Assembly (NCBI RefSeq): GCF_003933735.1
Contig: NZ_RSED01000018.1
Coordinates: 29,807-90,318, forward strand
DNA length: 60,512 bases
Source: Aquabacterium soli
Lineage (GTDB): Bacteria > Pseudomonadota > Gammaproteobacteria > Burkholderiales > Burkholderiaceae_C
Direction: 5' to 3'
A model generated the notes under the pieces. That model was given only the letters and a program-made list of their open reading frames with translations. It searched no databases and was not told the DNA's origin. Position 1 is the first letter of the stretch, and each line of letters opens with the position of its first letter. The translations under genes and the position numbers were made by a program. This document shows positions 17,449 to 26,032 of this stretch, one piece after another.

Positions 17449-18942
17449 TCAAGCGCCTGGGGTGATCTCGCAGACGCCCTTGCCGAAGCTGAGTGCACGC
17501 GCCTGCAGCTCTGGCGCAGCCACCAGCCAGCGGCGCACGATTTCCTGCTCTTCGGCACGCTCGTGGTCGTCCAGGTAGACATGGAAGCCCTGGGCGGACA
17601 GGTGGGCGGCCACGGCCGGCAGCGCCGGCAGCCTGGCCAGCTCGCAGGTGCGGGCTGGCGGACCATCGACGATGACGATGTCGAAAGCATCGGTTTCGGC
17701 CAGGAAGCCCATGTCGTAGAACAGACCCGGCTGCCCCATGAACTCCGTGTCGACCAGGGGCCGATGCACCACCTGGGCATGCGCATCCAGGCCATGGGCC
17801 GCGAACTCGCCGCCCGTGCGGGCCGCCCACGCCGGGTCGTGCTCGACGCAGACCAGGCGCCCCCCGCGGTTGGCCACCAGGCGGGCGAGCATTTTGGAGC
17901 CCCGGCCGGAGCCGAACTCCAGCACGCGTGGATGCTGGTAGCGGTTCATGGTGTCGGCCAGGTGGTCCAGCAGACCCACGTCCAGCGCCCAGGCGCCGGA
18001 TTCACGCAGCCAGCCCAGGGGGATGTCTTCGCTGCGCACCAGGCGCTCCATCGCCAGGTGCACGAAAGGCGCCTCACGGACCTGCTGCTCCAGCGATTCG
18101 AGCCGGGCGAAGCACTGCGCCACATCCACATGCACCTGCTGCAGTTTCACGGCCAGGCCGTGGTTCATGGCCACCTGGTGACTGTGCACCGGCCGCCAGC
18201 AGGGCAAGGGCGGCTTGGCCAGCACGGTGGCCGCCGCCGCGCGCTGGCGCGGTGAGCTCAGGCTGCCAGAGGGTTCGCCCTGCAGATGGTGCGACAGCGG
18301 GTTGAGCGTGGTGTAGCGGTAGCTGGTGCGCGGCAGGTAAAGGTAGCGGCGGGTCTGGTCCAGCACCGGGTAGGCGATGGCGAAGTCGCAGGCGCAGTCC
18401 AGCCACTGGCCTTGTTCATCCTGGAAATACGCGGCCGGCACGCGCGCCAGCAGGGCCTGGCGGCAGCTGAAGAAGTGGCTCGTCTGCCAGCCTTGCGAGC
18501 GCGGTGAATCGAAGGGGTCGAGCGGGCCGTTGCCGCCGTCCACGCCCGTGTCGGTCACGAAATTGGTCCACACCACGTCGAAGCCATCGCCATAGGCGTG
18601 TGCCAGATCGCCCAGGATGTCCGGGTCCACCAGTTCGTCATCGCCATCGAGCACGGCGATGAAGTCGGCGTCGGTGCGGCCGGGCAGTTGCTCGAAGGCG
18701 TGGCGGGCCTTGCCCTTGCGCTCGGTGCTGCTCACCAGGGTGTGGCGGCCGGCAAAGTGGGCCTGGAGCAGTGCACGCGCCAGCGCGGCCGTGCGGTCCG
18801 ACGAGGCATCGTCGATGAAGAGCACATCGAAATCCGCGCTGCGCTGCGCTGCCAGGCCGAGCAGGCAGCGTTCGACATACGGCTCGGCATCCCGTGCACA
18901 CACGAAGACCAGCCCCCGGACAGCCTGTGATTTCTCCAGCAT
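17449..18942 (-). CDS. GT2 glycosyltransferase fused to a SAM methyltransferase
   Basis: A 497-residue two-domain enzyme. Residues about 8-230 form a GT-A (family 2) glycosyltransferase with FIDDASSDRT (about 42-51) and the metal/nucleotide-binding LDGDDEL (about 98-104). Residues about 330-490 form a Rossmann-type methyltransferase with LEFGSGRGSKML (about 340-351), CVEHD (about 365-369) and DIVIVDGP (about 421-428). It would add a sugar and methylate a product or the glycan. It lies divergently from another GT2 and 1.5 kb before flagellin genes, so flagellin or surface-glycan decoration is plausible but unproven. Convergent with dgt. Confidence 0.8.
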   Translation of the reverse strand: MLEKSQAVRGLVFVCARDAEPYVERCLLGLAAQRSADFDVLFIDDASSDRTAALARALLQAHFAGRHTLVSSTERKGKARHAFEQLPGRTDADFIAVLDGDDELVDPDILGDLAHAYGDGFDVVWTNFVTDTGVDGGNGPLDPFDSPRSQGWQTSHFFSCRQALLARVPAAYFQDEQGQWLDCACDFAIAYPVLDQTRRYLYLPRTSYRYTTLNPLSHHLQGEPSGSLSSPRQRAAAATVLAKPPLPCWRPVHSHQVAMNHGLAVKLQQVHVDVAQCFARLESLEQQVREAPFVHLAMERLVRSEDIPLGWLRESGAWALDVGLLDHLADTMNRYQHPRVLEFGSGRGSKMLARLVANRGGRLVCVEHDPAWAARTGGEFAAHGLDAHAQVVHRPLVDTEFMGQPGLFYDMGFLAETDAFDIVIVDGPPARTCELARLPALPAVAAHLSAQGFHVYLDDHERAEEQEIVRRWLVAAPELQARALSFGKGVCEITPGA

Positions 18943-19044
18943 TTCGCTTCACTCCACGACAGTGCGCTCACCATAATGCGGGAAGGCCGGCGTGCAAATG
19001 CCGATAAGCCACGCCCTCCCCCCGCACTTCACCGCCTGCCTGCC

Positions 19045-20109
19045 ATGTACCGCACCGCCCTGGTCATGATCGCGCGCAACGAGGCCCGCTGCATAGGCCG
19101 CTGCCTGGCCAGCGTGCAGCCCTGGGTGGACGAGCTGATCGTGCTGGACACGGGCTCCACCGACGACACCGTGGCCATTGCACAAGCGCTGGGTGCGCAG
19201 GTGCACCACTTCACCTGGTGCGATGACTTTGCGGCAGCGCGCAACGCCGCCCTGGCCCACAGCACGGCCGACTGGCACATCGTGCTCGATGCCGATGAAT
19301 GGCTGCAATCCGGTGGGGAAGCGTTGGCAGCGCTGCGCCGCCAGCCCCCCGAGCATGTGGGTGCTGTGGCCGTTTGCAGCGCTTTCACGGCGCCGGGCGA
19401 CAACCAAGACCAGACCCACGCCAGCAGCTGGATCTCGCGGGTGCTGCCACAAGGGGTGCATTACCAGGGCTTGATCCATGAGCAACCCCAGCACCAGTGG
19501 CCAGTACAACGACTACCGGTGGTCATCGGGCACGATGGTTATGCGCCCGAGGCCATGCAGCTCAAGGGCGACCGCAATGCCCGCCTGCTGCAGGCCGCAT
19601 TGCAGGCCAGCCCGCATGACGCCTACCTGCTGTACCAGCTGGGCAAGGACCATGAGGTGCATGACCGCTTCGAGCAGGCCCACCAGGCCTATGCGCAAGC
19701 CTGGCCCCTGTGCCCGCACGAAGCCGCCTGGCGGCACGACCTGCTGATCCGCTGGCTGTTCGTGCTCCAGCAGACACATCGCCTGGACGAGGCCGTGGCG
19801 CTGGCCGAGGCCGAGATGCCGCATTGGTCGCATTCGGCCGACCTCTTCTTCACGCTGGGCGATGTGCTGCTCAGCCAGGCCATGGCCCAACCCGAGGCCG
19901 CCCAAGACCTGCTGCCCTTGATCGAATCGAGCTGGCTGCGCTGCCTCGAGCTGGGCGACACGCCCGATCTGGAAGGTGCTGTCGCAGGGCGCGGCAGCCA
20001 CCTCGCCGCCCACAACCTCGTGGTCTTCTACGACAGCCTTGGACAGGCCGAGAAGGCCGATCCCTACAGGGCTCTCGCCTCAGGGCACGGCGCCGTACAC
20101 ACCCGCTAA
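19045..20109 (+). CDS. GT2 family glycosyltransferase with helical C-terminus
   Basis: A 354-residue cytoplasmic enzyme. The N-terminal GT-A domain has MIARNEARCIGRCL (about 8-21), VLDTGSTDDT (about 33-42) and LDADEW (about 81-86), as in the SunS/WaaE-like group. Residues about 170-330 are helical and repeat-like (YLLYQLGKDHEVHDRFEQAHQAYAQA...), consistent with TPR-type units, a layout common among peptide- or protein-linked glycosyltransferases. The ATG at 19045 is the domain start; the longer ORF is unsupported. It sits directly upstream of fliC1 and divergent from the GT-methyltransferase. Confidence 0.8.
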   Translation: MYRTALVMIARNEARCIGRCLASVQPWVDELIVLDTGSTDDTVAIAQALGAQVHHFTWCDDFAAARNAALAHSTADWHIVLDADEWLQSGGEALAALRRQPPEHVGAVAVCSAFTAPGDNQDQTHASSWISRVLPQGVHYQGLIHEQPQHQWPVQRLPVVIGHDGYAPEAMQLKGDRNARLLQAALQASPHDAYLLYQLGKDHEVHDRFEQAHQAYAQAWPLCPHEAAWRHDLLIRWLFVLQQTHRLDEAVALAEAEMPHWSHSADLFFTLGDVLLSQAMAQPEAAQDLLPLIESSWLRCLELGDTPDLEGAVAGRGSHLAAHNLVVFYDSLGQAEKADPYRALASGHGAVHTR

Positions 20110-20141
20110 CACACTCGGTTCAGCACGTTGATCCGGGCGCC

Positions 20142-20168
20142 TCAAGTCGGCAAAAGGCGCGTCGATAA
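20142..20168 (+). promoter_or_regulatory. fliC1 distal sigma-28 promoter (P1)
   Basis: TCAA (20142-20145), exactly 15 bp, then GTCGATAA (20161-20168); consensus is TAAA-N15-GCCGATAA. The leader to the fliC1 ATG would be about 280 nt. Confidence 0.7.
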
Positions 20169-20238
20169 CTGGGACTGCACTCAGGTGTCGGCGGTTTCAG
20201 GAATCTTCAGAAACCCGCTGTCAAGCCAAAAAAGTCAC

Positions 20239-20265
20239 TCAAGTGACCCACAGCTTGGTCGATAA
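20239..20265 (+). promoter_or_regulatory. fliC1 proximal sigma-28 promoter (P2)
   Basis: TCAA (20239-20242), 15 bp, then GTCGATAA (20258-20265), identical in both elements and spacing to P1 97 bp upstream. It would give a leader of about 180 nt. The rest of the 345-bp gap before fliC1 holds only this untranslated leader, with the ribosome-binding site AGGAG at 20444-20448. Confidence 0.75.
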
Positions 20266-20454
20266 CCTGAGCAACGGCACTTGACAAAGGTGTCGGGGTC
20301 CGGTTAGCCGGCCAGGTTGTTCAAGAGAGGCATTCCTCCTTGGCAAACACGGTTGACTAGCGTCGGGCAGGCAAACGCCGCAGTGGGCAACCACTTGAAC
20401 GTGTTCGCCGGCGCTATTCGCCGGGTAGTTAATTTTGACCATTAGGAGCGCACC

Positions 20455-21456
20455 ATGTCGCAGTCTGTCAACACCAACATCATTTCCCTGAACGCCCAAC
20501 GCAACCTGAACTCGTCGCAAAGCACGCTGTCCGCTTCGATGCAGCGCCTGTCGTCGGGTCTGCGCGTCAACTCTGCCAAGGACGATGCCGCCGGCCTGGC
20601 CATCGCCGAGCGCATGAGCGCCCAAACCCGCGGCATGAACGTCGCTGTGCGCAATGCCAACGACGGCATCTCGCTGGCTCAGACCGCTGAAGGCGCCCTG
20701 GGCAAGATGGGTGACAACCTGCAGCGCATGCGTGAACTGGCTGTCCAGTCCCGCAACGCCACCAACAGCACCGGCGACCGCGCCAACCTGCAGAAGGAAT
20801 TCGTCGAACTGCAGAAGGAAATCGACCGCACGCTGACCAGCACCAAGTTCAACGGCAAGGCCCTGTTCACCAGCGCCGGCGGCGACCTCGAGTTCCAAGT
20901 GGGCGCCGGCACCTCTGCCGATGACCGGATCACTGTGGCTGGCGCCGAACTGACCGGTGGCACCGCCGCCGCCGCCGCCGACAAGACCGCTGCCAAGACG
21001 CTGACCGACACCTACGACGACGCCACCGACGAAGCCACCCGCACCACCGCCGCCACCAACATCCTGGCCACGATCACCTCGGGCACGGGCACCACGGCCG
21101 GTGAATGGACCGCCGCCGCCGGTATCGGTATCGCCGCCCAGGATTCGGCCGGCGCGGACGTGACCGCCGTCGGTGACAGCATCGACGCAGCCATCGACGT
21201 GATCGACAAGGCCCTGGACATCGTCAACGACAAGCGCGCCTCCTTCGGTGCAGCGCAGAACCGCTTCGAAGCCGTGATCGCCAACCTGAACACCGGCATC
21301 GAGAACCAGTCTGCTGCCCGCGGCCGCATCATGGACGCCGACTTCGCCACCGAAACGGCCAGCCTGTCGCGCTCGCAGATCCTGCAGCAAGCCGGTACCG
21401 CCATGGTGGCCCAGGCCAACCAGCTGCCCCAGCAAGTGCTGTCGCTGCTGCGCTGA
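20455..21456 (+). CDS. fliC: Flagellin (first copy)
   Basis: A 333-residue flagellin, subunit of the flagellar filament, exported by the flagellar type III system. The D0/D1 ends are conserved: residues 1-about 140 (QRLSSGLRVNSAKDDAAGLAIAERM, LQRMRELAVQSRNATN) and about 250-333 (FGAAQNRFEAVIANL ... SRSQILQQAGTAMVAQANQLPQQVLSLL). The middle, about 165-245, is short and rich in Ala, Thr and Gly, leaving many Ser/Thr exposed. Transcribed from two sigma-28-type promoters and closed by a strong terminator. Paralogue of the flagellin gene 282 bp downstream. Confidence 0.97.
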   Translation: MSQSVNTNIISLNAQRNLNSSQSTLSASMQRLSSGLRVNSAKDDAAGLAIAERMSAQTRGMNVAVRNANDGISLAQTAEGALGKMGDNLQRMRELAVQSRNATNSTGDRANLQKEFVELQKEIDRTLTSTKFNGKALFTSAGGDLEFQVGAGTSADDRITVAGAELTGGTAAAAADKTAAKTLTDTYDDATDEATRTTAATNILATITSGTGTTAGEWTAAAGIGIAAQDSAGADVTAVGDSIDAAIDVIDKALDIVNDKRASFGAAQNRFEAVIANLNTGIENQSAARGRIMDADFATETASLSRSQILQQAGTAMVAQANQLPQQVLSLLR

Positions 21457-21537
21457 TCGACACAGCGGCCGGGCAACCGGCCGCGCGGTGAAGGGCCCCG
21501 GCCCTGCTTGCCGCACTCCGAAAAAAACGGACCACAC

Positions 21538-21578
21538 GCCGCTTCCAGCCTTCGCGCTGGAAGCGGCTTTGTTCTTTT
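21538..21578 (+). terminator. Strong intrinsic terminator after fliC1
   Basis: GCCGCTTCCAGC (21538-21549) pairs perfectly with GCTGGAAGCGGC (21556-21567) around the 6-base loop CTTCGC, followed by TTTGTTCTTTT. It separates the two flagellin genes into independent transcription units. Confidence 0.92.
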
Positions 21579-21738
21579 GAATTGGCCACCTTAAGGGGCG
21601 CACATCAAGGGTTTGCTGCACTCAAGTTTTTTCGACAATCCGTCTAACAGGTCAAAGGATTTCAGTCCTTAGCCTGCAATCACAGCAGGCCGGCTAGACG
21701 GGCCGAGATCCTTGGATTCTTTTGGTTAGGAGTGCAAC

Positions 21739-22707
21739 ATGCCCCAAACGATCAACACCAACATCGTGTCGTTGAACGCGCAGAGAAATCTCAACACCTC
21801 TCAGGGGTCGCTGGCCGTGTCCATGCAGCGCCTGTCCTCAGGGTTGCGAGTGAACTCCGCGAAAGACGATGCCGCCGGTTTGGCCATTGCCGAACGAATG
21901 AACTCGCAGGTGCGCGGCATGAATGTCGCCATCCGCAATGCCAACGACGCGATCTCGCTGTCGCAGACGGCGGAAGGGGCGCTCGGCAAGATCGGCGACA
22001 ACCTTCAGCGCATGCGGGAGCTGGCCGTGCAGTCGCGCAACGCCACCAACAGCGAGGGCGACCGCTCGAACCTGCAAAAAGAGTTCCTGGCCGTGCAGGA
22101 TGAAATCAAGCGCACGATCAACGGCACCTCTTTCAACGGGCAGAAGCTGTTCAACGGCGAAGGCAACGACCTGGACTTCCAGGTGGGCGCCGGCACCACC
22201 ACCGATGACCGCATCACCATCGCCGAAGTCGACCTGTTCGGCACCGGCTCGGCAGAGGGCAACAAGGCCGGCGTGTCTGACACGGACCCCGCCGTGCGGG
22301 CCGCCCTGTCCGATGCCGTCGTGATGCAAACCGTGATCCTGGGCTTCTCAGATCCCGCCAACCCTGCCAACGGCATCGCCATCGGCGGTTTCCGTGAAGA
22401 CGGCACCACGGCGATCGACGGCACCGACATCGACGCCGCCATCAACGTGATCGACGAGGCCCTGAACCGGGTGAACGACACGCGCGCCACCTTCGGTGCG
22501 GCTCAGAACCGCTTCGAGGCCGTGATCTCGAACCTGCAGACCAACGTGGAAAACCAGGCCGCAGCACGCGGACGGATCATGGACGCCGACTTCGCGTCCG
22601 AAACCGCCAACCTGTCGCGCTCGCAGATCCTGCAGCAGGCCGGCACAGCGATGGTGGCCCAGGCCAACCAACTGCCACAGCAGGTACTCAGCTTGCTGCA
22701 ACGTTGA
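21739..22707 (+). CDS. Flagellin (second copy)
   Basis: A 322-residue flagellin closely similar to the first at both ends (QRLSSGLRVNSAKDDAAGLAIAERM near the N-terminus; IMDADFASETANLSRSQILQQAGTAMVAQANQLPQQVLSLL at the C-terminus). The central part (about 165-240, with DLFGTGSAEGNKAGVSDTDPA...) differs and contains more charged residues. The ribosome-binding site TTAGGAG precedes the ATG. Unlike fliC1, fliD and fliS, no clear sigma-28 promoter is visible upstream; only a degenerate TCAAG...GTCTAAC at 21622-21648. It may be expressed at another time or level. Confidence 0.96.
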   Translation: MPQTINTNIVSLNAQRNLNTSQGSLAVSMQRLSSGLRVNSAKDDAAGLAIAERMNSQVRGMNVAIRNANDAISLSQTAEGALGKIGDNLQRMRELAVQSRNATNSEGDRSNLQKEFLAVQDEIKRTINGTSFNGQKLFNGEGNDLDFQVGAGTTTDDRITIAEVDLFGTGSAEGNKAGVSDTDPAVRAALSDAVVMQTVILGFSDPANPANGIAIGGFREDGTTAIDGTDIDAAINVIDEALNRVNDTRATFGAAQNRFEAVISNLQTNVENQAAARGRIMDADFASETANLSRSQILQQAGTAMVAQANQLPQQVLSLLQR

Positions 22708-22745
22708 TCCACGGATCAGACGCAATTGTTTACGACTCATTTCGC

Positions 22746-22772
22746 TAAAGTTTGACGACGATGCGCCGATTC
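22746..22772 (+). promoter_or_regulatory. fliD sigma-28 promoter
   Basis: TAAA (22746-22749), exactly 15 bp, then GCCGATTC (22765-22772). The -35 is the exact consensus and the -10 matches six of eight bases. It lies about 65 bp before the fliD ATG. Confidence 0.8.
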
Positions 22773-22836
22773 ACAGGCTGTCCAGGCGGGTAACTCTGCC
22801 CCCTGGACCGTTCTGCATTTGTGAAGGGACTCCATC

Positions 22837-24306
22837 ATGGCCACCATCAGCTCACTGGGCTCCGCCGCCGGCATCGATGGCGAGGCCATCATCAAGCAAT
22901 TGCTGACCGTCGAGAGTGCGCCCAAGACCAAGGTCCAGACTGAAAACAGCACGCTCAGCACCAACCTGTCCACCTGGGGCCGGATCCAGAGCGCTTTTTC
23001 CGCAGTCCGGGACACGGCCAATGCCCTGAACAAGGACGATTTCTGGAAGGCCACGACCGCCAAGTCGGCCGACGACACCGCCGTGTCGGTCACGTCCAGC
23101 ACCAGTTCCACCGCCGGCAACTACAGCGTGGCGGTGCAGTCGCTGGCCCAATCGCAGTATGTGGCGAGCAACGCTTTTGCCGCCAAGACCGATGTCGTGG
23201 GTGAAGGCACCCTGACCATCGAACTGGGCACTTTCACGGACAATCCCGCCGCCCCGCCTGCCGCGACCTTCGCAGCCAAGGCCGCCGCCACCGCCGTCAA
23301 CATCAACATCGGCCCCGGCGACAACACGCTGGAGAAGATCCGCGACAAGATCAACGCCGCCAATGCCGGCGTGACCGCCTCCCTGATCACCGACGCGTCG
23401 GGTGCCCGCCTGGTCGTGCGCGGCTCGAACTCCGGCGCCGAGAACGCCTTTCGCATCAGCGTGGCCGACGCCGACGGCACCAACAGCGATGGCTCGGGCC
23501 TGTCGGCCCTGGCCTACGACCCGTCGGCCGACATCACGAACATGACCCGGTCTCAGAAGGCCAGCAACGCCAAGGCCACGATCAACGGCCTGGAAGTCAC
23601 CTCCGACAGCAACACGCTCAAGGACGTGGTCGATGGCCTGACCATCAAGCTCAACAAGGTCACGGACACCGCCACCGAGAGCAAGCCGATCGAGCTCACG
23701 GTGAGCCAGGACACGGCCAGCATCCGCGCCGGCATCGATGCCTTCGCGAAGGCCTACAACGAAGCCATCGGCCTGATCCGCACGCAGACCATGTACGACG
23801 CCGAGAGCAAGACCGGCGGCCCGCTGCAGGGCGACTCCACCGCCGTGGGCCTGCTCAACCAGTTGCGCTCCATGGCCAGCGCCGGGACCAGCGCATCCAG
23901 TGTGTACGGACGCCTGTCCGACATCGGGCTGCAGATGGGCAAGGAAGGCACCTTCACCACCAACGGCACCAAGCTGGACAAGGCCCTGACGGACAACCTT
24001 GGCGAGCTGCGCAAGTTCTTCTCCACCAGCAACGATGCGGACCCCAATGCCGCCGGCATCGGCCAGCGCTTCTACAAGATGGCCAACCAGATCGCGGGCA
24101 GCGATGGCAGCATCGCCGCCCGCACGGATGGCATCAAGAGCACCATCAAGCGCAACGAGAAGAAGATCGACGACATCGACAATCGATTGACGCTGGTCGA
24201 ATCCCGCCTGCGCGCGCAGTACACCGCGCTGGACAACCAGATGACCAAGCTCAACGGCCTGTCCGCCTATGTGGCGCAGCAATTGAGCGTGCTCACCAGC
24301 AGCTGA
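22837..24306 (+). CDS. fliD: Flagellar filament cap protein FliD
   Basis: A 489-residue hook-associated protein 2 that caps the growing filament and places flagellin subunits. The N-terminal FliD_N region starts MATISSLGSAAGIDGEAIIKQL with SAPKTKVQTENSTL; the C-terminal FliD_C region runs from about 270 (QDTASIRAGIDAFAKAYNEAIGLIRTQ) to the coiled-coil end (IDDIDNRLTLVESRLRAQYTALDNQMTKLN). AAGGGA precedes the ATG and a sigma-28 promoter lies upstream. Order fliC-fliC-fliD-fliS-fliT is standard. Confidence 0.97.
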   Translation: MATISSLGSAAGIDGEAIIKQLLTVESAPKTKVQTENSTLSTNLSTWGRIQSAFSAVRDTANALNKDDFWKATTAKSADDTAVSVTSSTSSTAGNYSVAVQSLAQSQYVASNAFAAKTDVVGEGTLTIELGTFTDNPAAPPAATFAAKAAATAVNINIGPGDNTLEKIRDKINAANAGVTASLITDASGARLVVRGSNSGAENAFRISVADADGTNSDGSGLSALAYDPSADITNMTRSQKASNAKATINGLEVTSDSNTLKDVVDGLTIKLNKVTDTATESKPIELTVSQDTASIRAGIDAFAKAYNEAIGLIRTQTMYDAESKTGGPLQGDSTAVGLLNQLRSMASAGTSASSVYGRLSDIGLQMGKEGTFTTNGTKLDKALTDNLGELRKFFSTSNDADPNAAGIGQRFYKMANQIAGSDGSIAARTDGIKSTIKRNEKKIDDIDNRLTLVESRLRAQYTALDNQMTKLNGLSAYVAQQLSVLTSS

Positions 24307-24360
24307 AACCTGCTGAAACAACTGGCTGGAACTAGGCGGCTTTTTTCTGCTGTCCCCGGG

Positions 24361-24387
24361 TCAAGCCCCCACATCCACGGCCGATAA
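24361..24387 (+). promoter_or_regulatory. fliS-fliT sigma-28 promoter
   Basis: TCAA (24361-24364), exactly 15 bp, then GCCGATAA (24380-24387), a perfect -10. It lies 36 bp before the preferred fliS start and only 14 bp before the alternative ATG at 24402, which argues for the downstream start. Confidence 0.85.
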
Positions 24388-24422
24388 CAGGTATATCCAA
24401 CATGCCCAAGCCGAGATCCGAG

Positions 24423-24887
24423 ATGTACGCACCCGCCAGCCCCTTCTCCCGCCCCATCCCCTCCGCCGGTTCGCGCTCGCTGTCCGGTGTCTATCGCCAG
24501 GTCGGCGTCGAAACCAGCGTGTCTGGTGCGACGCCCCATGAACTGGTCAAGCTGCTGCTCAACGGCTACTTCGACGCCCTGGCCGAAGCCAAGGGTGCCC
24601 TGGCCGCCGGCAGCATCGAGATCAAGGGCCGCGCCCTGAGCCGCGCCATCCGCATCGTGGAAGAAGGGCTCAAGTGCAGCCTGGACACCACCATGGGCGG
24701 CGAAGTGGCCCAGAACCTGAACATGCTGTACGGCTACATCTCGCTGCGCCTGACGCATGCGAACCTCAAGAACGACGTTGCCGCCATCGACGAGTGCGTG
24801 CAGCTGATGACCCCGATCCGCGAAGCCTGGCAAGGCATCGCCTCTCAGGCCAACACGGCCCAGATCCACAAGGAGGTGGTGGCATGA
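24423..24887 (+). CDS. fliS: Flagellar chaperone FliS
   Basis: A 154-residue export chaperone that binds the C-terminus of flagellin to prevent early polymerisation. The core YRQVGVETSVSGATPHELVKLLLNGYFDAL and RIVEEGLKCSLD...GGEVAQNLNMLYGYISLRLTHANLKND are typical. The ATG at 24423 is chosen because FliS proteins usually start MYxPAS, and the upstream ATG at 24402 would sit almost on the transcription start and has no ribosome-binding site. It overlaps fliT by ATGA, implying coupled translation. Confidence 0.93.
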   Translation: MYAPASPFSRPIPSAGSRSLSGVYRQVGVETSVSGATPHELVKLLLNGYFDALAEAKGALAAGSIEIKGRALSRAIRIVEEGLKCSLDTTMGGEVAQNLNMLYGYISLRLTHANLKNDVAAIDECVQLMTPIREAWQGIASQANTAQIHKEVVA

Positions 24888-25231
24888 ACGCCCCCGAACT
24901 GATCATCGCAAGCGTGGAAGAAGACCACCGCACTCACGGCCTGCTGGGCTATTACGAAGCCATCGAGCAGGCCAGCCAGGACATGCTGGAAGCCGCCCGC
25001 ACCGGCGACTGGGACACCGTGGTCCGCCTCGAAGGCGCCTGCGCTGTGCTGATCGCCCAGCTCAAGCACGCGGCCAACGCCAGCCCGCTGCCTGCCGAAG
25101 AGATCGCCCTGAAGGGCCGCATCATGCAGCGCATCCTGCGCAACGACGCCGAGATCCGCAACCTGGCCGAGCCCTGGATCAACGAACTCAGCCGCATGAC
25201 CGGCCACCCGGACGGCGAACGCCTGCACTGA
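24884..25231 (+). CDS. fliT: Flagellar protein FliT
   Basis: A 115-residue, mostly helical small protein starting at the ATGA overlap with the fliS stop, preceded by AGGAGGTGGTGGC. Its place after fliS, its size and its helical pattern (LLGYYEAIEQASQDMLEAARTGDWDTVVRLE) identify it as FliT, the FliD export chaperone, which in enterics also restrains FlhDC. Sequence conservation in the FliT family is low, so the call rests partly on synteny. Confidence 0.88.
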   Translation: MNAPELIIASVEEDHRTHGLLGYYEAIEQASQDMLEAARTGDWDTVVRLEGACAVLIAQLKHAANASPLPAEEIALKGRIMQRILRNDAEIRNLAEPWINELSRMTGHPDGERLH

Positions 25232-25252
25232 CCCACCTACGGAGACCAACCC

Positions 25253-25987
25253 ATGCCTTTGGGGTTGATGCGAGAACAAGAAGACCTGGACGACTTTCGC
25301 ATTGCCTCGGCCGTGGAGATCCAGGCCATCCTGCGCAAGCTGCTGGAGACCAACACCATGGTCACCCTCAGCAGCCCGGGCGGTGCCAGCTACACCACGC
25401 TGCTGTGGGCCGTGGACACGGCACGGGGCATCATCTGCTTCAGCGCGGAAACCGGCGATCCGCGGCTTCAGCAACTGCTGGAATCCAACGAGATCGTGGC
25501 CGTGGCCTACCTGGACAGCATCAAGGTGCAGTTCGATGTGGACGGCGCGGTGATGGTCCGCGGTGGCGACACCGCCCTGAACGCCAATTTCCCCAACCAG
25601 GTCTACCGGTTCCAGCGGCGCTCGAGCTTTCGCGTCAAGCCCCTGCTCAGCCACACGCCCACAGCCCATTTCCGCCACCCCGCCCTGCCGGACATGCAGC
25701 TGTCGCTGCGCATCCTGGACGTGAGCCTTGGTGGCGTGGCGCTGGCCTTGCCCAAGGACGTGCCCAACTTGGGCGCCGGCATCCACATCCGCCGCTGCCT
25801 GCTCGAGCTCGATGCCGACACCCAGCTGGATGTGGGCATCACGATCCACCACGTGACCGTACTCAACGAGAACCAGGGCGCCCGTCTGGGATGCGAGATC
25901 GATGGCCTGCACGGCAGCGATGAACGCGCCCTGCAAAGCTACATCAACCAGACCCAGAAGCGCCGCAACGCGATGACGATCGGTTGA
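25253..25987 (+). CDS. ycgR: Flagellar brake protein YcgR (PilZ, c-di-GMP binding)
   Basis: A 244-residue two-domain protein. Residues about 10-115 form the YcgR N-terminal domain. From about 121 the PilZ domain starts with the c-di-GMP motif QRRSSFRV (RxxxR type) and continues to DVSLGGVAL (about 158-166, the D/NxSxxG motif). On binding c-di-GMP, YcgR slows the flagellar motor. Its place 21 bp after fliT, with GGAG before the ATG, suggests it belongs to the sigma-28 late operon fliS-fliT-ycgR. Confidence 0.92.
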   Translation: MPLGLMREQEDLDDFRIASAVEIQAILRKLLETNTMVTLSSPGGASYTTLLWAVDTARGIICFSAETGDPRLQQLLESNEIVAVAYLDSIKVQFDVDGAVMVRGGDTALNANFPNQVYRFQRRSSFRVKPLLSHTPTAHFRHPALPDMQLSLRILDVSLGGVALALPKDVPNLGAGIHIRRCLLELDADTQLDVGITIHHVTVLNENQGARLGCEIDGLHGSDERALQSYINQTQKRRNAMTIG

Positions 25988-26032
25988 TCCGGCGCGCCTG
26001 CCGCACCGGCTCCGCGCTGGTAGCATCAAGGC

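Noticed and set aside
22852..24321. 489-codon frame antisense to fliD
   Set aside because: Low-complexity Gly/Ala/Val composition; shadow of fliD.
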